A stretch of DNA of 64,000 nucleotides from Pteria penguin (lineage: Eukaryota > Mollusca > Bivalvia > Pterioida > Pteriidae): contig CM068589.1 in NCBI GenBank assembly GCA_035048485.1, forward strand, positions 8,286,024-8,350,023. The letters run 5' to 3'. The translations under genes and the position numbers were made by a program. The number at the start of each line of letters is the position of its first letter. Position 1 is the stretch's first letter. Shown here piece after piece: positions 1-10,799 of this stretch. Below the pieces are notes generated by a model, which saw only the letters and a program-made list of their open reading frames with translations, searched no databases and was not told the origin of the DNA.

Positions 1-460
1 GACTTGCTTTCAATTAATAATCCCTCATTCGCGGATTACCTTAGCATCATCTATCCAAGTGAACTGGAGGTCAAAGAAACCACAGAAACTAGTAATTCTA
101 CTTCGTATTTAGATATAATGTTGTCTTTCGACATTAATGGTCAATTGAACACCTCACTCTATGACAAACGTGACGATTTCAATTTCGCTATCACAAACTT
201 TCCTTTCATAAGTAGCAACATTCCATCATCGCCCGCATACGGCGTATTCATATCTCAGTTAATACGTTATTCCAGAGCATGTTTCAAATTACAATGACTT
301 TGTTCTGAGGGCTAGGCGACTTTCAGTTAAGCTGCTCAACCAGGGTTATATATGTGCTAGACTAGCATCGTCACTGAGGAAGTTCTACGGTCGTTACGAG
401 ACTCTTATTACTCCATATGATATCTCGTTATCCAGACTTTTAAATGATATTCTGGACTGA
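1..460 (+). pseudogene. Broken reverse transcriptase, C-terminal part
   Basis: The window opens inside a reverse transcriptase. The first codon is Asp, followed by Leu-Leu-Ser-Ile-Asn-Asn, which I read as the end of a Y-x-D-D-L catalytic motif. The next stretch contains SYLDIML and LYDKRDDFNF, then ISQLIRYSRAC. I recognise this as a common RT family in mollusc and other invertebrate genomes, possibly related to Penelope-like elements, though I am not sure of the class. At about 281 one extra T shifts the frame and gives an early stop at 294-296. Reading resumes in another frame through LLNQGY and SLRKFYGRY to a stop at 458-460. The gene is therefore dead, and its 5' part lies outside the window. 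Confidence 0.75.
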
Positions 461-660
461 GACCGATTCCGATCACTTTACACAGATTTGACACCTTCTA
501 TACTAGAAGGTTACCTACTTCGACCTCTCCATATATAGATACATATGGAATTCACACGATTTGACTCTTTCTACGGGGTATATGTGACGGGTGTTGCTAG
601 CAAGCAGGAGATGCTCACTCTCCCCGGGCACCTGATCTCACTCCATCACAGGGGTTCACA
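461..660 (+). repeat. 3' flank of the broken RT element
   Basis: Non-coding continuation of the RT element. Its distal part, about 575-660, with 'gctcactctccccgggcacc' and a following 'aggggt', reappears in reverse orientation at about 21,250-21,345. That independent copy shows this is a repeated 3' region and not unique host sequence. Confidence 0.6.
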
Positions 661-1045
661 TATGCTCTTCAAGTAGACATATTTTGTTATTTTCCATTTG
701 TTTTTCATTTTCACTGAATTTGTATGTCCTATGGTTTCATGATTTTTGGACTTGTGGTTTGGATTTATCCATCATCTTTACATTCCTGTGCCGCGGTAGA
801 CATGGCACGTTAAAGATCCCTCACTGCTTCGGGCTCGTTGCAAAGGTCAAAATTTGTATGTCATTCATAAGGCAGATGGCATCACTAAATACATACAATA
901 ATTTTGGTGTGACGTTAAATTACAGCCAATCAATCAATCTACATGAAAAATTGATCATATTAAAAACTAAAATTCAAGACCCATGCATGAATTAGATGAT
1001 TTAAGTTTACCAAGTGCCTTTTCAGAATCAATATTTTGAAACATG
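661..1045. other. Gene-free stretch with a short dispersed motif
   Basis: No supportable gene. Positions 800-830 carry 'ggcacgttaaagatccctca', a phrase I recall from dispersed mollusc repeats. A 103-codon open frame here has no recognisable domain and I do not treat it as a gene. Confidence 0.4.
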
Positions 1046-1164
1046 GTTTTTACTAGCTGCTAATCCATTTTATGGCATTATTTTGGCACAGTTTTTTAAA
1101 CGCTGGTCCGCATTTAAAAACCTATTTCATGATATACTATAGACATTAATAAACGTCATGCCGG

Positions 1165-1447
1165 TATTAGATAATCGATTTTTCTTTGCCATTAAGTCCA
1201 GTATGTGTATTAAATCCTATTTCTTTCACTGTTTTGAATCAGCCGCCATTACACATCACATGAACAGATAGTCACGTAACCTCGTGAGCTTTCGAACCAG
1301 TAATCTTGACCTCAGGTGACGATATGCTTTTCATTAAGTTCCCCCTACAAGTGTGATGTAATGGCGGATGAAGCAGGGAGGGAGAAATCGGATTTAAGAC
1401 ATGTACTAGATTTAACGGTAAGATAATTGGATTAAATTGAACTGGTG
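1165..1447. mobile_element. Hairpin MITE-like element
   Basis: Two arms of roughly 95 bp face each other, about 1,165-1,260 and 1,352-1,447. The innermost part is clearest: 'ccgccattacacatcaca' at 1,243-1,260 against 'tgtgatgtaatggcgg' at 1,352-1,367, which is the same sequence inverted apart from a two-base indel. The outer part aligns with more mismatches. No open frame. It sits at the inner side of the left arm of the larger foldback element. Confidence 0.6.
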
Positions 1448-1735
1448 TTATATAGTAGTTTTTCCCTCTTGCCACCCCCCCCCCCCCGGAAAAATGGCTA
1501 TATAGTAGTTCCCCCCCCCCGGAAAAATGGCTATACAGTAGTTTTTCCCGGGGAAAATTTTGCTATATAGTGGTTTTTCCCCCGGGGGAAATTTGGCTAC
1601 ATAGTAGTTTTTCCCCCCGGAAAAATGGCTATATAGTAGTTTTTCCCCCGTGGGAAATTTGGCTATATAGCTATTTTATCCCCTCTTATAGTCATTTTCC
1701 CCCGGGGAAAAACTACTATGTAGTGGATTTTCCCT
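1448..1735 (+). repeat. Tandem palindromic repeat, about 33-bp unit
   Basis: About six head-to-tail units of the form tatatagtagttttt-ccccc-gggg-aaatttggc. Each unit is internally palindromic around the C/G block. Unit length varies mainly in the C tract. The last part, 1,684-1,735, runs in the opposite sense, and related units reappear inverted at 3,100-3,215. Confidence 0.8.
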
Positions 1736-1799
1736 CAATGTGAAATTCCAGATTTTCTTTTCACACATACATGTAAGTAAATCCAGATTGTTACCTTGT

Positions 1800-2015
1800 T
1801 AACAATAAATAGATTTCTATCTAAAATAGAGATATCTCAACTTTTTATACGAAGATATATCCAATTAATTTAGAGATATCTCATTTTCTTAAGTAGAAAT
1901 GTCTTCAATTTTAATCTCTTTTCCAAATACAAATGCATATATTTAGAACAGAGATTTATCTACTAGAATTTCATTCGAGATATCTTTATCTAATCCGAGA
2001 AATCTCTAAAAAAAA
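1800..2015. repeat. Degenerate 'gagatatctc' repeats
   Basis: AT-rich stretch with spaced palindromes: 'agagatatctcaa' near 1,827, 'agagatatctcat' near 1,872, 'cgagatatcttta' near 1,976 and several diverged copies of 'agattt/gagat' between them. It ends in an A-run at about 2,010-2,021. Non-coding. Confidence 0.6.
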
Positions 2016-2039
2016 AAAAACAAGTTCGTTTTATGCCGC

Positions 2040-2560
2040 GAATTAAATTCGGGGGCATCTAGTTTTTGACCTGTCTGTGACTCTTACCCTGAGGCAAAAA
2101 CTTTGACTATATCGTTTGTACCAAGACGTACAAGGTTTTGAAACTCCACATATAGTTTTCTATGAGATGATGAGACCTTTTATTTGGAACCATGATTTTT
2201 TAACTAGTGACTTTGACCTTGATGTTCTAAGTTTTCAAAAACTTAAACTTTGGCTGTATCTTTTGTACCAAAAGAAGAAGGGGTTTTGAACTTCATATAT
2301 AGATTACTTGTGATAAGATCTTTAATTTGGGATCCTAGCTTTTGACCTTGACCTTGAAGTGTGACCTACTTTGCAAAATCTTTAACCTTGACTATATCTT
2401 CTACACAAAAGGGTGTAGAGCTTTGTAATTTAGCATACAGATACTTTAAGATGAAACCTTTCAAACTTTGCGTAAGGGACAAGGAAATCATATTCTTGTT
2501 ATCATGATTTACAACATCTGCGACTAGACAAGCCTTGTCGTAGATTGCAAATTGCGGCAC
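2040..2560 (+). repeat. Dispersed 'gaccttgaccttga' repeat
   Basis: Starts with 'ttcgggggcatctagttttt' and contains 'tgaccttgaccttgaagtg' near 2,343, with two or three diverged internal periods of about 110-120 bp ('aactttgactatatc...gtacc'). The same family recurs at 6,840-7,380, 18,720-19,150, 36,530-36,720 (minus), 57,230-57,320, 58,500-58,780 and 59,480-59,830. I recognise it as a very common bivalve repeat. Open frames in it are chance. Confidence 0.75.
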
Positions 2561-2927
2561 CTGGGTGGAATTCCCTTCTGTTGTTTTCATGGTCACCATG
2601 TACTCTGTACATGATGAGCGACATTGTGATATATATAATGCATTAGTCTTAATTTATTTAGGAAATGAATGTTCAAGGAATTCATGCACGTTCAATTTTT
2701 ATATTTGTCATTGGAACATTTTGATTGATAAATTCCTATTTTACTTATGATGTATTTCGAAAAGCTGCCTGGGATCGAATCTTGAGTCACAGCCTGACGT
2801 CATGATTGACATCTATACGCAAGTAAACGACAGTTTTTATAATGAAATAATAGAAGAAAATAGCATACTATGGTAAATATATAAAAAAGAACGACTTGTA
2901 AATAAATAAATAAAACAAAAAATAAAT

Positions 2928-2947
2928 ACACACACACACACACACAC
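2928..2947. repeat. (CA)n microsatellite
   Basis: Ten uninterrupted CA dinucleotides. Confidence 0.95.
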
Positions 2948-3099
2948 GAACAAACAAAACACTTAACAGTATATAGAAACCCATTAAACATACCACCATC
3001 GGTTTGATCCGCAGACTATTCCTATAGTTCATTTGTATTTCAATTGTTATCTAACTGATACAGAACGAATGTGTATAATTTCCAAACCGTTACGTAAGG

Positions 3100-3215
3100 G
3101 GGAAAACTACTATGGGGGAAAGACTACTATATAGTAGTTTTTCCGCCATGGGGGAAAACTACTATATAGTCATTTTTCCGGGGGGAAAACTATGGGGGGA
3201 AAACTACTATATAAC
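3100..3215 (-). repeat. Inverted array of the 33-bp palindromic repeat
   Basis: Three to four units of 'gggggaaaactactatatag', the reverse complement of the 1,448-1,735 array. It joins directly to 'ataacaccggc', the start of the right arm of the foldback element. Confidence 0.7.
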
Positions 3216-3315
3216 ACCGGCAAGGCTCTTATGTATGGCATTAGTATATGTTAGAATAGGTTTTTTATGTGGACCAGCGTTTAAATAGCTGTACCAAAAA
3301 TACCTTAAAAATGAT

Positions 3316-3759
3316 CAGTAGCTTCCGTAGCTTTCCCCTCTGGAAAGCTACAAACCGCAGCTAGGTTTTTGTTAGTTTTTAGACCTCTCACATTTGCAAG
3401 AAATCATATGGAATAGGGGGTGGGGGAGGTTAAATGAATAATTAAACAACAGTGGTCCTTACTTTTTGAATTTAATTATTTTTATGTAATATTTTATATT
3501 TTGCATGTGTATTCCGTGTGAAATAATTTTTCCATTGATAAAATTTACTGATAATCTGGGGTGTGTTTATTAGCATAGCTGCTAGATAAAGCTACGCAGC
3601 AAAACAAAGCCGTAATTTTCTATGCTAGTGTTAAAATTCATAATGGCTGACATTGAACACATTCTGCGTTAAAATCTTAAATTTGTTTATTATTAGTATT
3701 AGCAATCGGTGCTGAGGGTCATTTATATTACTAAATGCTCTGGGGTTTTTATATTCCGT
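3316..3759. other. AT-rich stretch, no gene seen
   Basis: No open frame of interest and no RNA gene. I see only simple AT-rich sequence here. Confidence 0.4.
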
Positions 3760-3960
3760 AAACCAGTTAACCAACACCATTTGTTTGGCTATTGTCAAAT
3801 GAAATGACCGTCCTAAGTCTGTATCGTAATTGCACTACAATCAAATATTTTTGTAATGTGTTAAATGTTCTAGTATATTATTTATATTCATGTATTGTAT
3901 AGCTCTATGGTGACTTCTGCCACATAACTGAACCAGTAACTCCTCTTTTTTCTTTCCAAT
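3760..3960 (+). repeat. Dispersed repeat with 'gaccgtcctaagt' core
   Basis: Contains 'gtaaaccagttaaccaac', 'atgaccgtcctaagtctgta' and 'tggtgacttctgccacataa'. Close copies lie at 43,145-43,350 (plus), 28,660-28,815 (minus) and, in part, at 42,390-42,470 (plus). It ends at the pyrimidine run before about 3,955. It is non-coding and probably a retroelement 3' region or SINE-like unit. Confidence 0.7.
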
Positions 3961-4114
3961 ATGCAAACAACAAATATAGCTTCAAAATGTAAGTTTCTAG
4001 GTATCGTTTTGAAATAATTTCCTGAAAAATGATTTTTGATTTTAATTCAATAAAAATGATGACATTTTGTTTGCAGTTATTTCAAGAAGTTATAAGAATT
4101 TATAACAATTTCAG

Positions 4115-4959
4115 GAAGATTCTCTTGATAGCTTTCCGGATTCCACACAATACAAAGAAAATGTTTGTGTTTCATCAAAGGCTTGTGAACATGGTAAGTA
4201 TCACACCAACTCATTAAGATTGTATTTGAAATTATGTGTATCTTAATTTTACGCAGAAGTTGGATAACTATGTGATACGTTAAATAAGATAATTAATTAA
4301 TTTTAATGACATAAATTCCTACCCACAAACTGATATTCACTTGTACAAATCAATTAAACAGTGACTGACAAAGGATCCTAAGTAGAATATTGATAGACCC
4401 TTGTATAAGAGATAAGAAGAGGTGTTCAGGAAGAATATGCATCTCCTGTTTATTATAATATCTAGCTGCCCCCAATGTCAATATTGATGCAATCAAATTC
4501 ATTAATTGAATTTAGTTCCTATATAGTGCCAATGTGATAATTTTATATTTGAAAAGTTATTTTAACAAGATTAATTTTAGAAGTAAATTAGATTGTAAAT
4601 AAGTATTCAAGACCCACTCTTGTTGTTTGCCAGTAAATTGCTAAATAACATTAATTAATCATTATATAAACTATTTTGTTGCAGGTGATGATGAAAGTAT
4701 TAATGAAGAAAACTTTTCATCAGAATCAGAATCAGATTTTAGAATTTTCAAAGAAAAGCCCACAGTTAAGTGTCAGCGTTGGAGTAAAGAGGAAGAACAT
4801 CTTCTCTAAAAAGAATTTGTGACATATAAAAAGCAAAAACATTCCAAAAAAAATAATGAGGCAAGAATGGTGATTGAAAAGTTTGCTTGTTTTCAAAACC
4901 GAAGTATCCATCAAATTAAAAGCAAAGTACAACACTTCATCAAATTTAGCCATAAATAG
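4115..4959 (+). pseudogene. Two-exon Myb/SANT-like gene remnant
   Basis: Exon 1 runs from 4,115 (after tttcag) to 4,193 and is followed by gtaagt. Exon 2 starts at 4,685 after ttgcag. Both are open in phase 1, so the reading frame joins cleanly across the 491-bp intron. The predicted product is acidic and Ser/Glu-rich (EENFSSESESDF), then has the SANT/Myb signature RWSKEEEHLL, and later RSIHQIKSKVQHF, like a third Myb helix. A TAA at 4,807-4,809 interrupts the domain directly after HLL. The frame then continues open to a TAG at 4,957-4,959. This supports a once-functional DNA-binding domain that is now broken, or an assembly error at the stop. No upstream start exon was identified. Confidence 0.55.
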
Positions 4960-5835
4960 ATAAAATACGATTTGACTGACCCTGCTATACCTTGGTTTTA
5001 ACGAGGCTGTTCTTGGTACGAGTGAGCATTTACTTGGTGCATATGGTTTCTATATGGAAGACAACCGACTCAAGTAACCAAGACAATAGTATGAATACCA
5101 TCTGATATCAAATTTAATTTTATGATGTGCACATACATGTAAAGCAAAATTTATGATAAAAGCAAATTAATGATAAAATCAGGATGATACTTTGCCAAAT
5201 CATAATTCATCACCTCACATTATTTGCTTTAGATAAAATGCTGTTTAAAATCAGCATTTAAACAAAAATTCAATGTAGAATTATAAATATTACTCTTCAC
5301 AATAGTAATTTATTGCTCAAATAAGCTAAAAAAAATCATAAAAATTTCACCTAAAGATTTTCCCCAAATATATACAAAACAGACGATTTAAATTTTTATA
5401 TTTTTTATATTATATATAGATTAATAATATGCTTTGAATTTATCAAAAAATCTATTGTAGTTTTTATGAAAATAGTGTAAATATACCAAAATTTGTAAAA
5501 TCCCAAATATTTCTTATATTAAAAGTAGTGTTTTTTGAGATGGTCCCAAAATTTAACCATTTGGTGAATTTTTCTGCAATTCTGTTAAGATTACTTTTAT
5601 TTAGCATTTCATCACTGACAAAAAATATATATATAAATTTTCCTAACGTAATTTTAGAGATATCTATACCCAGAACGGCCTCTTAAAGGTAATCTGAGCC
5701 AACAGATGATGCCATCATAGCTAAAATAGATCTCATGGATATGTTTCTTTGACTATCTTCTTCGTAAAGTCTACAGAGACAAGCTGATTGCATTGAAATG
5801 ATATGGACACAATAATTCTAAATATGTTCGGAGCA
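4960..5835. other. AT-rich stretch, no gene seen
   Basis: Long AT-rich tract with many short A and T runs. No domain-bearing open frame, RNA gene or clear repeat unit was recognised. Confidence 0.45.
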
Positions 5836-6115
5836 GGAGGTATACTGTTTTACCCCTGTGTGCCCGTCCTTTCGTCTGTTTTTAACATTTTTCTGTCACA
5901 GTTTTCTGTGCAAGTACTCATCACAGAAGCTTGAATTTTTTACACATGATTTTCACAAGGATGCTTTATGGTGGGATGCATTTTGGTGTGATTCCATGTC
6001 CATTTTCCTGTTTTTCAAGACTTTGTCTTTTAGTACAAAAGCGGGGGTATACCAAGTGAGCAGTGGCTCAGAGATCTCTTGTTGGATTGGGGGATGCAAT
6101 AATTTAACATTTTCA
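5836..6115 (+). repeat. Dispersed repeat ending in 'gagcagtggctcagagatct'
   Basis: Begins 'ggaggtatactgttttaccc' and ends near 'gcgggggtataccaagtgag' plus the title motif. I recall this arrangement from a frequent bivalve repeat. A 95-codon open frame spans it but has no recognisable domain and is best treated as part of the repeat. Confidence 0.55.
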
Positions 6116-6244
6116 ACTATTTTGGGGTGCCACTATAGCTTATAATAGATTTCCTGGATAACTTCCTTTGACAATCTTCTTTAGAACAACTGAATAGAGA
6201 CAAACTGAAAGCATCAGAATGATCTAAAAGGATAGTTATATGAA

Positions 6245-6480
6245 GATTGTTTTAGTCCTCTGCCCGTGAAAACGGAAGGGACTATAGTGTTTGTCGTTGT
6301 CTGTCTGTCCGTCTGTCTGTCTTTCCGGATCATGGTTTCCAGATGATAACATTAGTTAGGAGTGTCCAGTGAAACTTTACACAGTGATAGTACATGACTA
6401 GAGCTAGCATGGGATTGTGTTTTATGGTACCCCCACAAGCAAAGGTGCATCACAAACAGTGCTCCTACATTGTACATTGT
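6245..6480 (+). repeat. Dispersed repeat with (tctg) tract
   Basis: Starts 'tagtcctctgcccgtgaaaa', then 'gggactatag', then a 'tgtctgtctgtccgtctgtc' tract at about 6,300-6,322 and 'ttccggatcatggtttccag'. The layout matches another repeat family that I associate with bivalve genomes. Non-coding. Confidence 0.55.
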
Positions 6481-6839
6481 ACTTGAATATCTTCTTTTCA
6501 TGAACCACTTCATACATAAACTGATGATTTTCCTCCAATGATAATTGGATTTCCCTTATTTTGATAACTAGAAATCAAATGTATTTCATTTGTCTTTTAT
6601 TCAATTTATTTAGATGCAATCAAAATTTCCAATATTTTTGTCACTGACTTAAACAGTCGCTGTAGACAGAAGAAATAATAGCATCTGTATGGTCTTTAGA
6701 TTTTCGCTAACTTGTCATCAAAACTTTTTACGAGTGTTTACTGATTTGTTCATTTTAATATAACACTTGGTGTTTTGGTTTCTGTCTGTCCATCATTCCA
6801 TTGGCTTTCATTTAGAGAAAATATTTTTATTGGTAACCA

Positions 6840-7380
6840 TATTTTTAACCTTGACTATGAAGTTTGACCTAAAAACTGATACATTGGGCATAATAGTGAT
6901 TTCATATACAGCTTTTCGTGGTAAAGTCAGTTTTAAAACTTGTTCCAAATTTTGAAATATTCACTATAAGTTATTCACAACCTCATCCATTTTATTTTTA
7001 TTATGCCCCTGGATCAATAGATCGGAGGCATATTGTTTTTGTCTTGTCTTTCTTTGTTGCCAACTTTAATCTTCACCATAACATTTGAACCGTGAGAGAT
7101 AGAGACTTCATATTTGGCATGCATACTCAACTAAGGAAGCCCTTTCAAATGACACCTTGTGAATTTGACTGTGACCTTAAGACTAAAAATAGCTTTTTCA
7201 GCTTTCTTGCTGCTGGGGGAATTTGTGTTGACTGGCATTCTTTCTGCATTGTAAATTTTAATCTTGGACATAACAGTGTTCATGTAAGTAACGGAGACTA
7301 CTTGTCACTTGCATATTATAGAAATGTAACTAAAAAATGGCATCACTGTATGGGATTGTAATAAATGAGGTCAGTGTAGG
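6840..7380 (+). repeat. Dispersed 'gaccttga' / 'atcggaggcatattg' repeat
   Basis: Two adjoining pieces of the family at 2,040-2,560. The second begins at about 7,003 with 'tgcccctggatcaatagatc' and contains 'accgtgagagatagagactt' and 'atttgactgtgaccttaag'. The 89-codon open frame at 7,092-7,361 lies in the repeat and is not credible as a gene. Confidence 0.65.
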
Positions 7381-7389
7381 TGTGGCACA

Positions 7390-7867
7390 ACGCCTAGCAT
7401 ATTTGGTTTATCTAATTATCACCCAAAACAGATTTACCGTATGTTGTATGTGCAGCATACTAGCATTATCTAAGTCCCATTTAGGACGTTGATGGCTACA
7501 ATACCTGGTCATGCCTTAACCTGCTGTTTCATGAGTTTGCTAATACAGTTTTCAATGTATTAATTTGGATTGTGGGATATGTCAACAAGTACATACAGTT
7601 GTATAGGGTTTATATATGCTTCACAAATGCAGTTATTTACAATTTGTTGTTATATATTTATATGAACAGTTTATAGGATATCACACACAAAATACATTTT
7701 TATACCCACAATATTGTATCCCACAACGGTATCTATGATTTTTTTCGGAAATCAAAATATAAAGTCTATATATGAATAATGGAGTCCAAAATATTTCCAA
7801 ATATAGTATTTGTTATCGCCTTACACCTCGCATATAAAAGGTTAAACAAACCATGTCTATATATATA
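7390..7867. other. Gene-free AT-rich stretch
   Basis: No gene or recognised repeat. It ends in a short TA-rich run that forms the left flank of the next transposon. Confidence 0.4.
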
Positions 7868-9682
7868 CAGGGACGTACATATCTAAAAGGATATGCAACT
7901 ACCCCGCTATCCTAGCATAGCCTCGTTTTAAATGTGTTGAAAAAGTTGCGCATGCGCGATAAGAAATGTCCGCCATATTTTTCTTTATTCGTCGCTTGAG
8001 AAAGTTGTTGTCTTCATAGAACAATATTCAGAAGAGATCGTTAATGCTGTATCCTTAAATTAAGGTGAGTTTAATGTTTGAAATTGTTTACTTCTTGTAA
8101 AGTTAAAATGAACCATTGTTTTTAGTGTTCAAAGCGACCTCTCTGCGAGCCTCTCGTGCCGGTCGTGGAGTACATGTCAAAAATAAGAAGCATAACGGCA
8201 ACCGAAAATAAGTGACATAAACCCTTGTAAACGTGAATGTGAATACAACACAATGAAAACGAAAGTATTGTGACTTAGAAAAAAAAATAATATTTCGAAA
8301 TGCTTATGCTGCATGCGATTACTATAACGATAATATATAACAGAGGTAAGGGTCTACCCGATTCTGTTGTTGTATCAATAGCCCGACTTTTACATGAAAC
8401 TCCTCCCTAACGCGTCGATAACTTTTTTTCATGTGATATAGTGTTTAGTCCATTAAATCAAATAAAATTATTATTGTCCCATTGTAAACAAAAAAGTTAT
8501 TAAAATGATTTAAGGTGTGAAAATGAATATTAAAAATAATTATATTACTGATTTTTTATATATATATTTGCAGGTTTTCTGTGGACAGTGGATTCCAGGC
8601 AGTAGATCATGGATTGTGTCTTTAAAGTTTTGTTATTTTCCAATTATGTACAAAAGTGCACATTCAATAAAATATAGTGTTTAACTCACTAAATAGGCAA
8701 ATTTATGAAATAAAATATTTCCGAAAATAATTTTTCTTTTTATTTGACTTAGATTTTATATATTAGGGGTTCTGGAGACTCTTATTATCAGAAAGTATTT
8801 CATCAGAAGGTAGATTATATTATTGTTAATATGGAGGAAATGTGACATACGGATGTGACAACCGAAATAAATCTTTAAATATCTCCCAGGACAATGATCG
8901 TTGGTCATGTTTCTCACAATGATGCCCCTAAACTCGAACCCCGGAAAAGTAAGATGAAACAAAGCAGAAGTTAAAAAAAATAAAAAGAACGAAAGAGGGA
9001 GGGAGAGATTAAAAAATTAATCAGAATTTATAAAGACTTTCTATTCTTCTGTCTATACTGCTTTGTTGTGTCGGAAACTACATATACACGTATAGGGGCC
9101 AAAATAAGAATAATAACAAAAAAAAAAAAACAAAAACAAAAACAAAAAAAAAAAAAAAAAAGAAAAAACAAACAAACAAAAAGGCATATAATTACCAGTG
9201 AAGGCAATCCGACATCTTGCATGCTCTTGCTCTACTAATAATTCTGTTATGAACGTACGTCATATACGATATAACAATAGGAATAACAATACCTTCCCCA
9301 TATATTCACCTTGGTATTACATGTAATCGTTAAAACAACAAACCAATCAAAGCCGTTACGTAATGTCGTCATATATTAATTAACAAAAGGGATAGTTCTA
9401 TACGTCCCATTTAACACCGCCTTATGAAGTAAACATATAGTTTTAAGTGGTTATTTTAAATACTCATAAATGACGTAATTGATAAGTAAAATTTTATTGC
9501 ATAATTTTATAATAGATACGTTATATTGCATTGTACTGGCGTGAATTGTCATTTTGTTGGATTGTTTAATGTCCGAAATAGCAGAATAATTAAATGCGCA
9601 TGCGCAACTTTTTCAACACATTTAAAACGAGGCTACGATAGGGCAGGGGGGTAGTTGCATATCCCTTTAGATATATACGTCC

Positions 9683-9685
<3 letters not shown>
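7868..9685. mobile_element. DNA transposon, 1.8 kb, with about 88-bp TIRs
   Basis: Left end starts CAGGGACGTA at 7,868 and right end finishes TACGTCCCTG at 9,685. The terminal 88 bp or so are reverse complements with only scattered mismatches, through 'gatatgcaactacccc', 'cctcgttttaaatgtgttga' and 'aaaagttgcgcatgcgc'. Interior open frames (for example 8,756-8,962) have no transposase signature, so it is non-autonomous. Both flanks are TA-repeat, which hides the target duplication. The CAGGG start fits hAT-like ends, but the arms are long for hAT, so the superfamily stays open. A donor-like 'aaggtgagt' near 8,064 and an acceptor-like 'tttgcag' near 8,574 may reflect captured exon sequence. Confidence 0.8.
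9112..9180. repeat. A-rich low-complexity tract
   Basis: Near-continuous A run broken by C and G inside the TIR transposon. It produces a phenylalanine-rich open frame on the other strand that is not a gene. Confidence 0.85.

Positions 9686-9743
<58 letters not shown>
9686..9743. repeat. (AT)n microsatellite
   Basis: About 29 AT dinucleotides directly abutting the right TIR of the 7,868-9,685 transposon. Confidence 0.95.
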
Positions 9744-9746
<3 letters not shown>

Positions 9747-10590
9747 ACCTTTGCCATAAGGCAAAACTATAAGTTTTGGGGTTGGTCTAACCATTGGCTT
9801 TCGACACCTCCGACATTCAATATAGAAAAAGAAGAATACGAAGATCTTTGCAGCGTCTAAATATTTATTCTAGATGATAATTATGATATTGTATAAATCG
9901 AGCGGCCAAACAACAAATAATAAAGGATGGATGATTCAGGGGTATCGGGGGTAATTGAAAAATATTACTTATTTTTAATACTCATCCCTAAATGTAGCTC
10001 ACATGTACGTAAGTTTAAAGATAACTAATATTAACATCACTGTCATTTATAGGTCACAAATGCCACACTTAGAGAACACTTTTAGAAGTAGTTGGGGGTT
10101 TCACTTGGGGGTAATGGAGCACTACAGAAATATCATATTTAGATAAATAACACTTTCTGAACACTATTTCTTCTCATCAGTTTCTAAATCGGAGCAATGC
10201 TCCAACACTATCTCCAATATTGCTTCCTTCTCTATCCATTTCACATGGACATATGTGAATATTTCAAATACAAAATATTATAAGATAAACATGTGAACTT
10301 AAATACTGGAAATAATAAGGATTTACTCTTTTACAGGATTTACACATGAAATTAAACCTTGAGTGAAGTTCTTGGACATGTTTCTGTGCAAAATATTCCC
10401 TGGAGAGGTTTACGTTGCAGATACTGCATCCCCAGTATACATCCTGTACACAAGTGATAATTAACTAGCATTGTTGTGCCTGTGCTACAAAATAATAATA
10501 ATAATATTTCTGCACATGTTTTGGTTTTTTTTTTAAACCATGCTGGCTTGTTGTCTCCATTATACTTTTTAAGTGTATCATAAATATAGA
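9744..10590. other. Gene-free stretch
   Basis: No supported gene, RNA or repeat. There is a short AAT run near 10,494-10,506. The open frame at 10,352-10,594 (minus) lacks any recognisable feature. Confidence 0.4.
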
Positions 10591-10592
10591 AC

Positions 10593-10705
10593 ATATATAC
10601 CTTTTAATATAGTGCACCATATGCGCATTTCGACAAGTTATGTCTCTTCAGTGATGCCCGTGGCCGAATGATAGGAATTCTCAAAATATATAAAATATGA
10701 AGAGC
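10593..10705 (-). repeat. Conserved 'cataacttgtcgaaatgcgc' repeat
   Basis: In reverse complement this reads 'actgaagagacataacttgt' then 'cgaaatgcgcatatggtgca', followed by 'ttaaaaggtatatatgttct'. A nearly identical copy is on the plus strand at 43,352-43,465, matching over about 110 bp including the 'attcggccacgggcatc' side. I have a general memory of this core from many bivalve sequences. Confidence 0.7.
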
Positions 10706-10799
10706 AGTGTTGAAGCCAAACTGACCGAAAAGTGAACCAAAGAATATATCTAAGGAGAGAGTTATGATGAACCACTTTAGACTTTGATTTTTCACCTAA

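Larger units (their letters stand above)
1046..3315. mobile_element. Composite foldback element with terminal inverted repeats
   Basis: About 110 bp at 1,050-1,165 (with 'tttaaacgctggtccgcatt' and 'aacctatt') is matched in reverse complement at 3,210-3,310 ('aataggttttttatgtggac' then 'cagcgtttaaa'). The arms are imperfect but collinear. Inside are palindromic G/C-A/T tandem repeats near both ends, a smaller hairpin element next to the left arm, 'gagatatctc' repeats, a 'gaccttgacc' repeat and a CA run. There is no coding capacity. The architecture suggests a foldback-type DNA element that has accumulated other repeats. No target duplication was identified. Confidence 0.55.

Noticed and set aside
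1448..1735. CRISPR-like regularly spaced repeats
   Set aside because: The units are contiguous and palindromic with no unique spacers, and the genome is eukaryotic.
7092..7361. 89-codon open frame
   Set aside because: It lies in the 'atcggaggcatattg' repeat family present elsewhere without an open frame.
9028..9222. Phe-rich membrane-like open frame (minus)
   Set aside because: It is the translation of an A-rich low-complexity tract.
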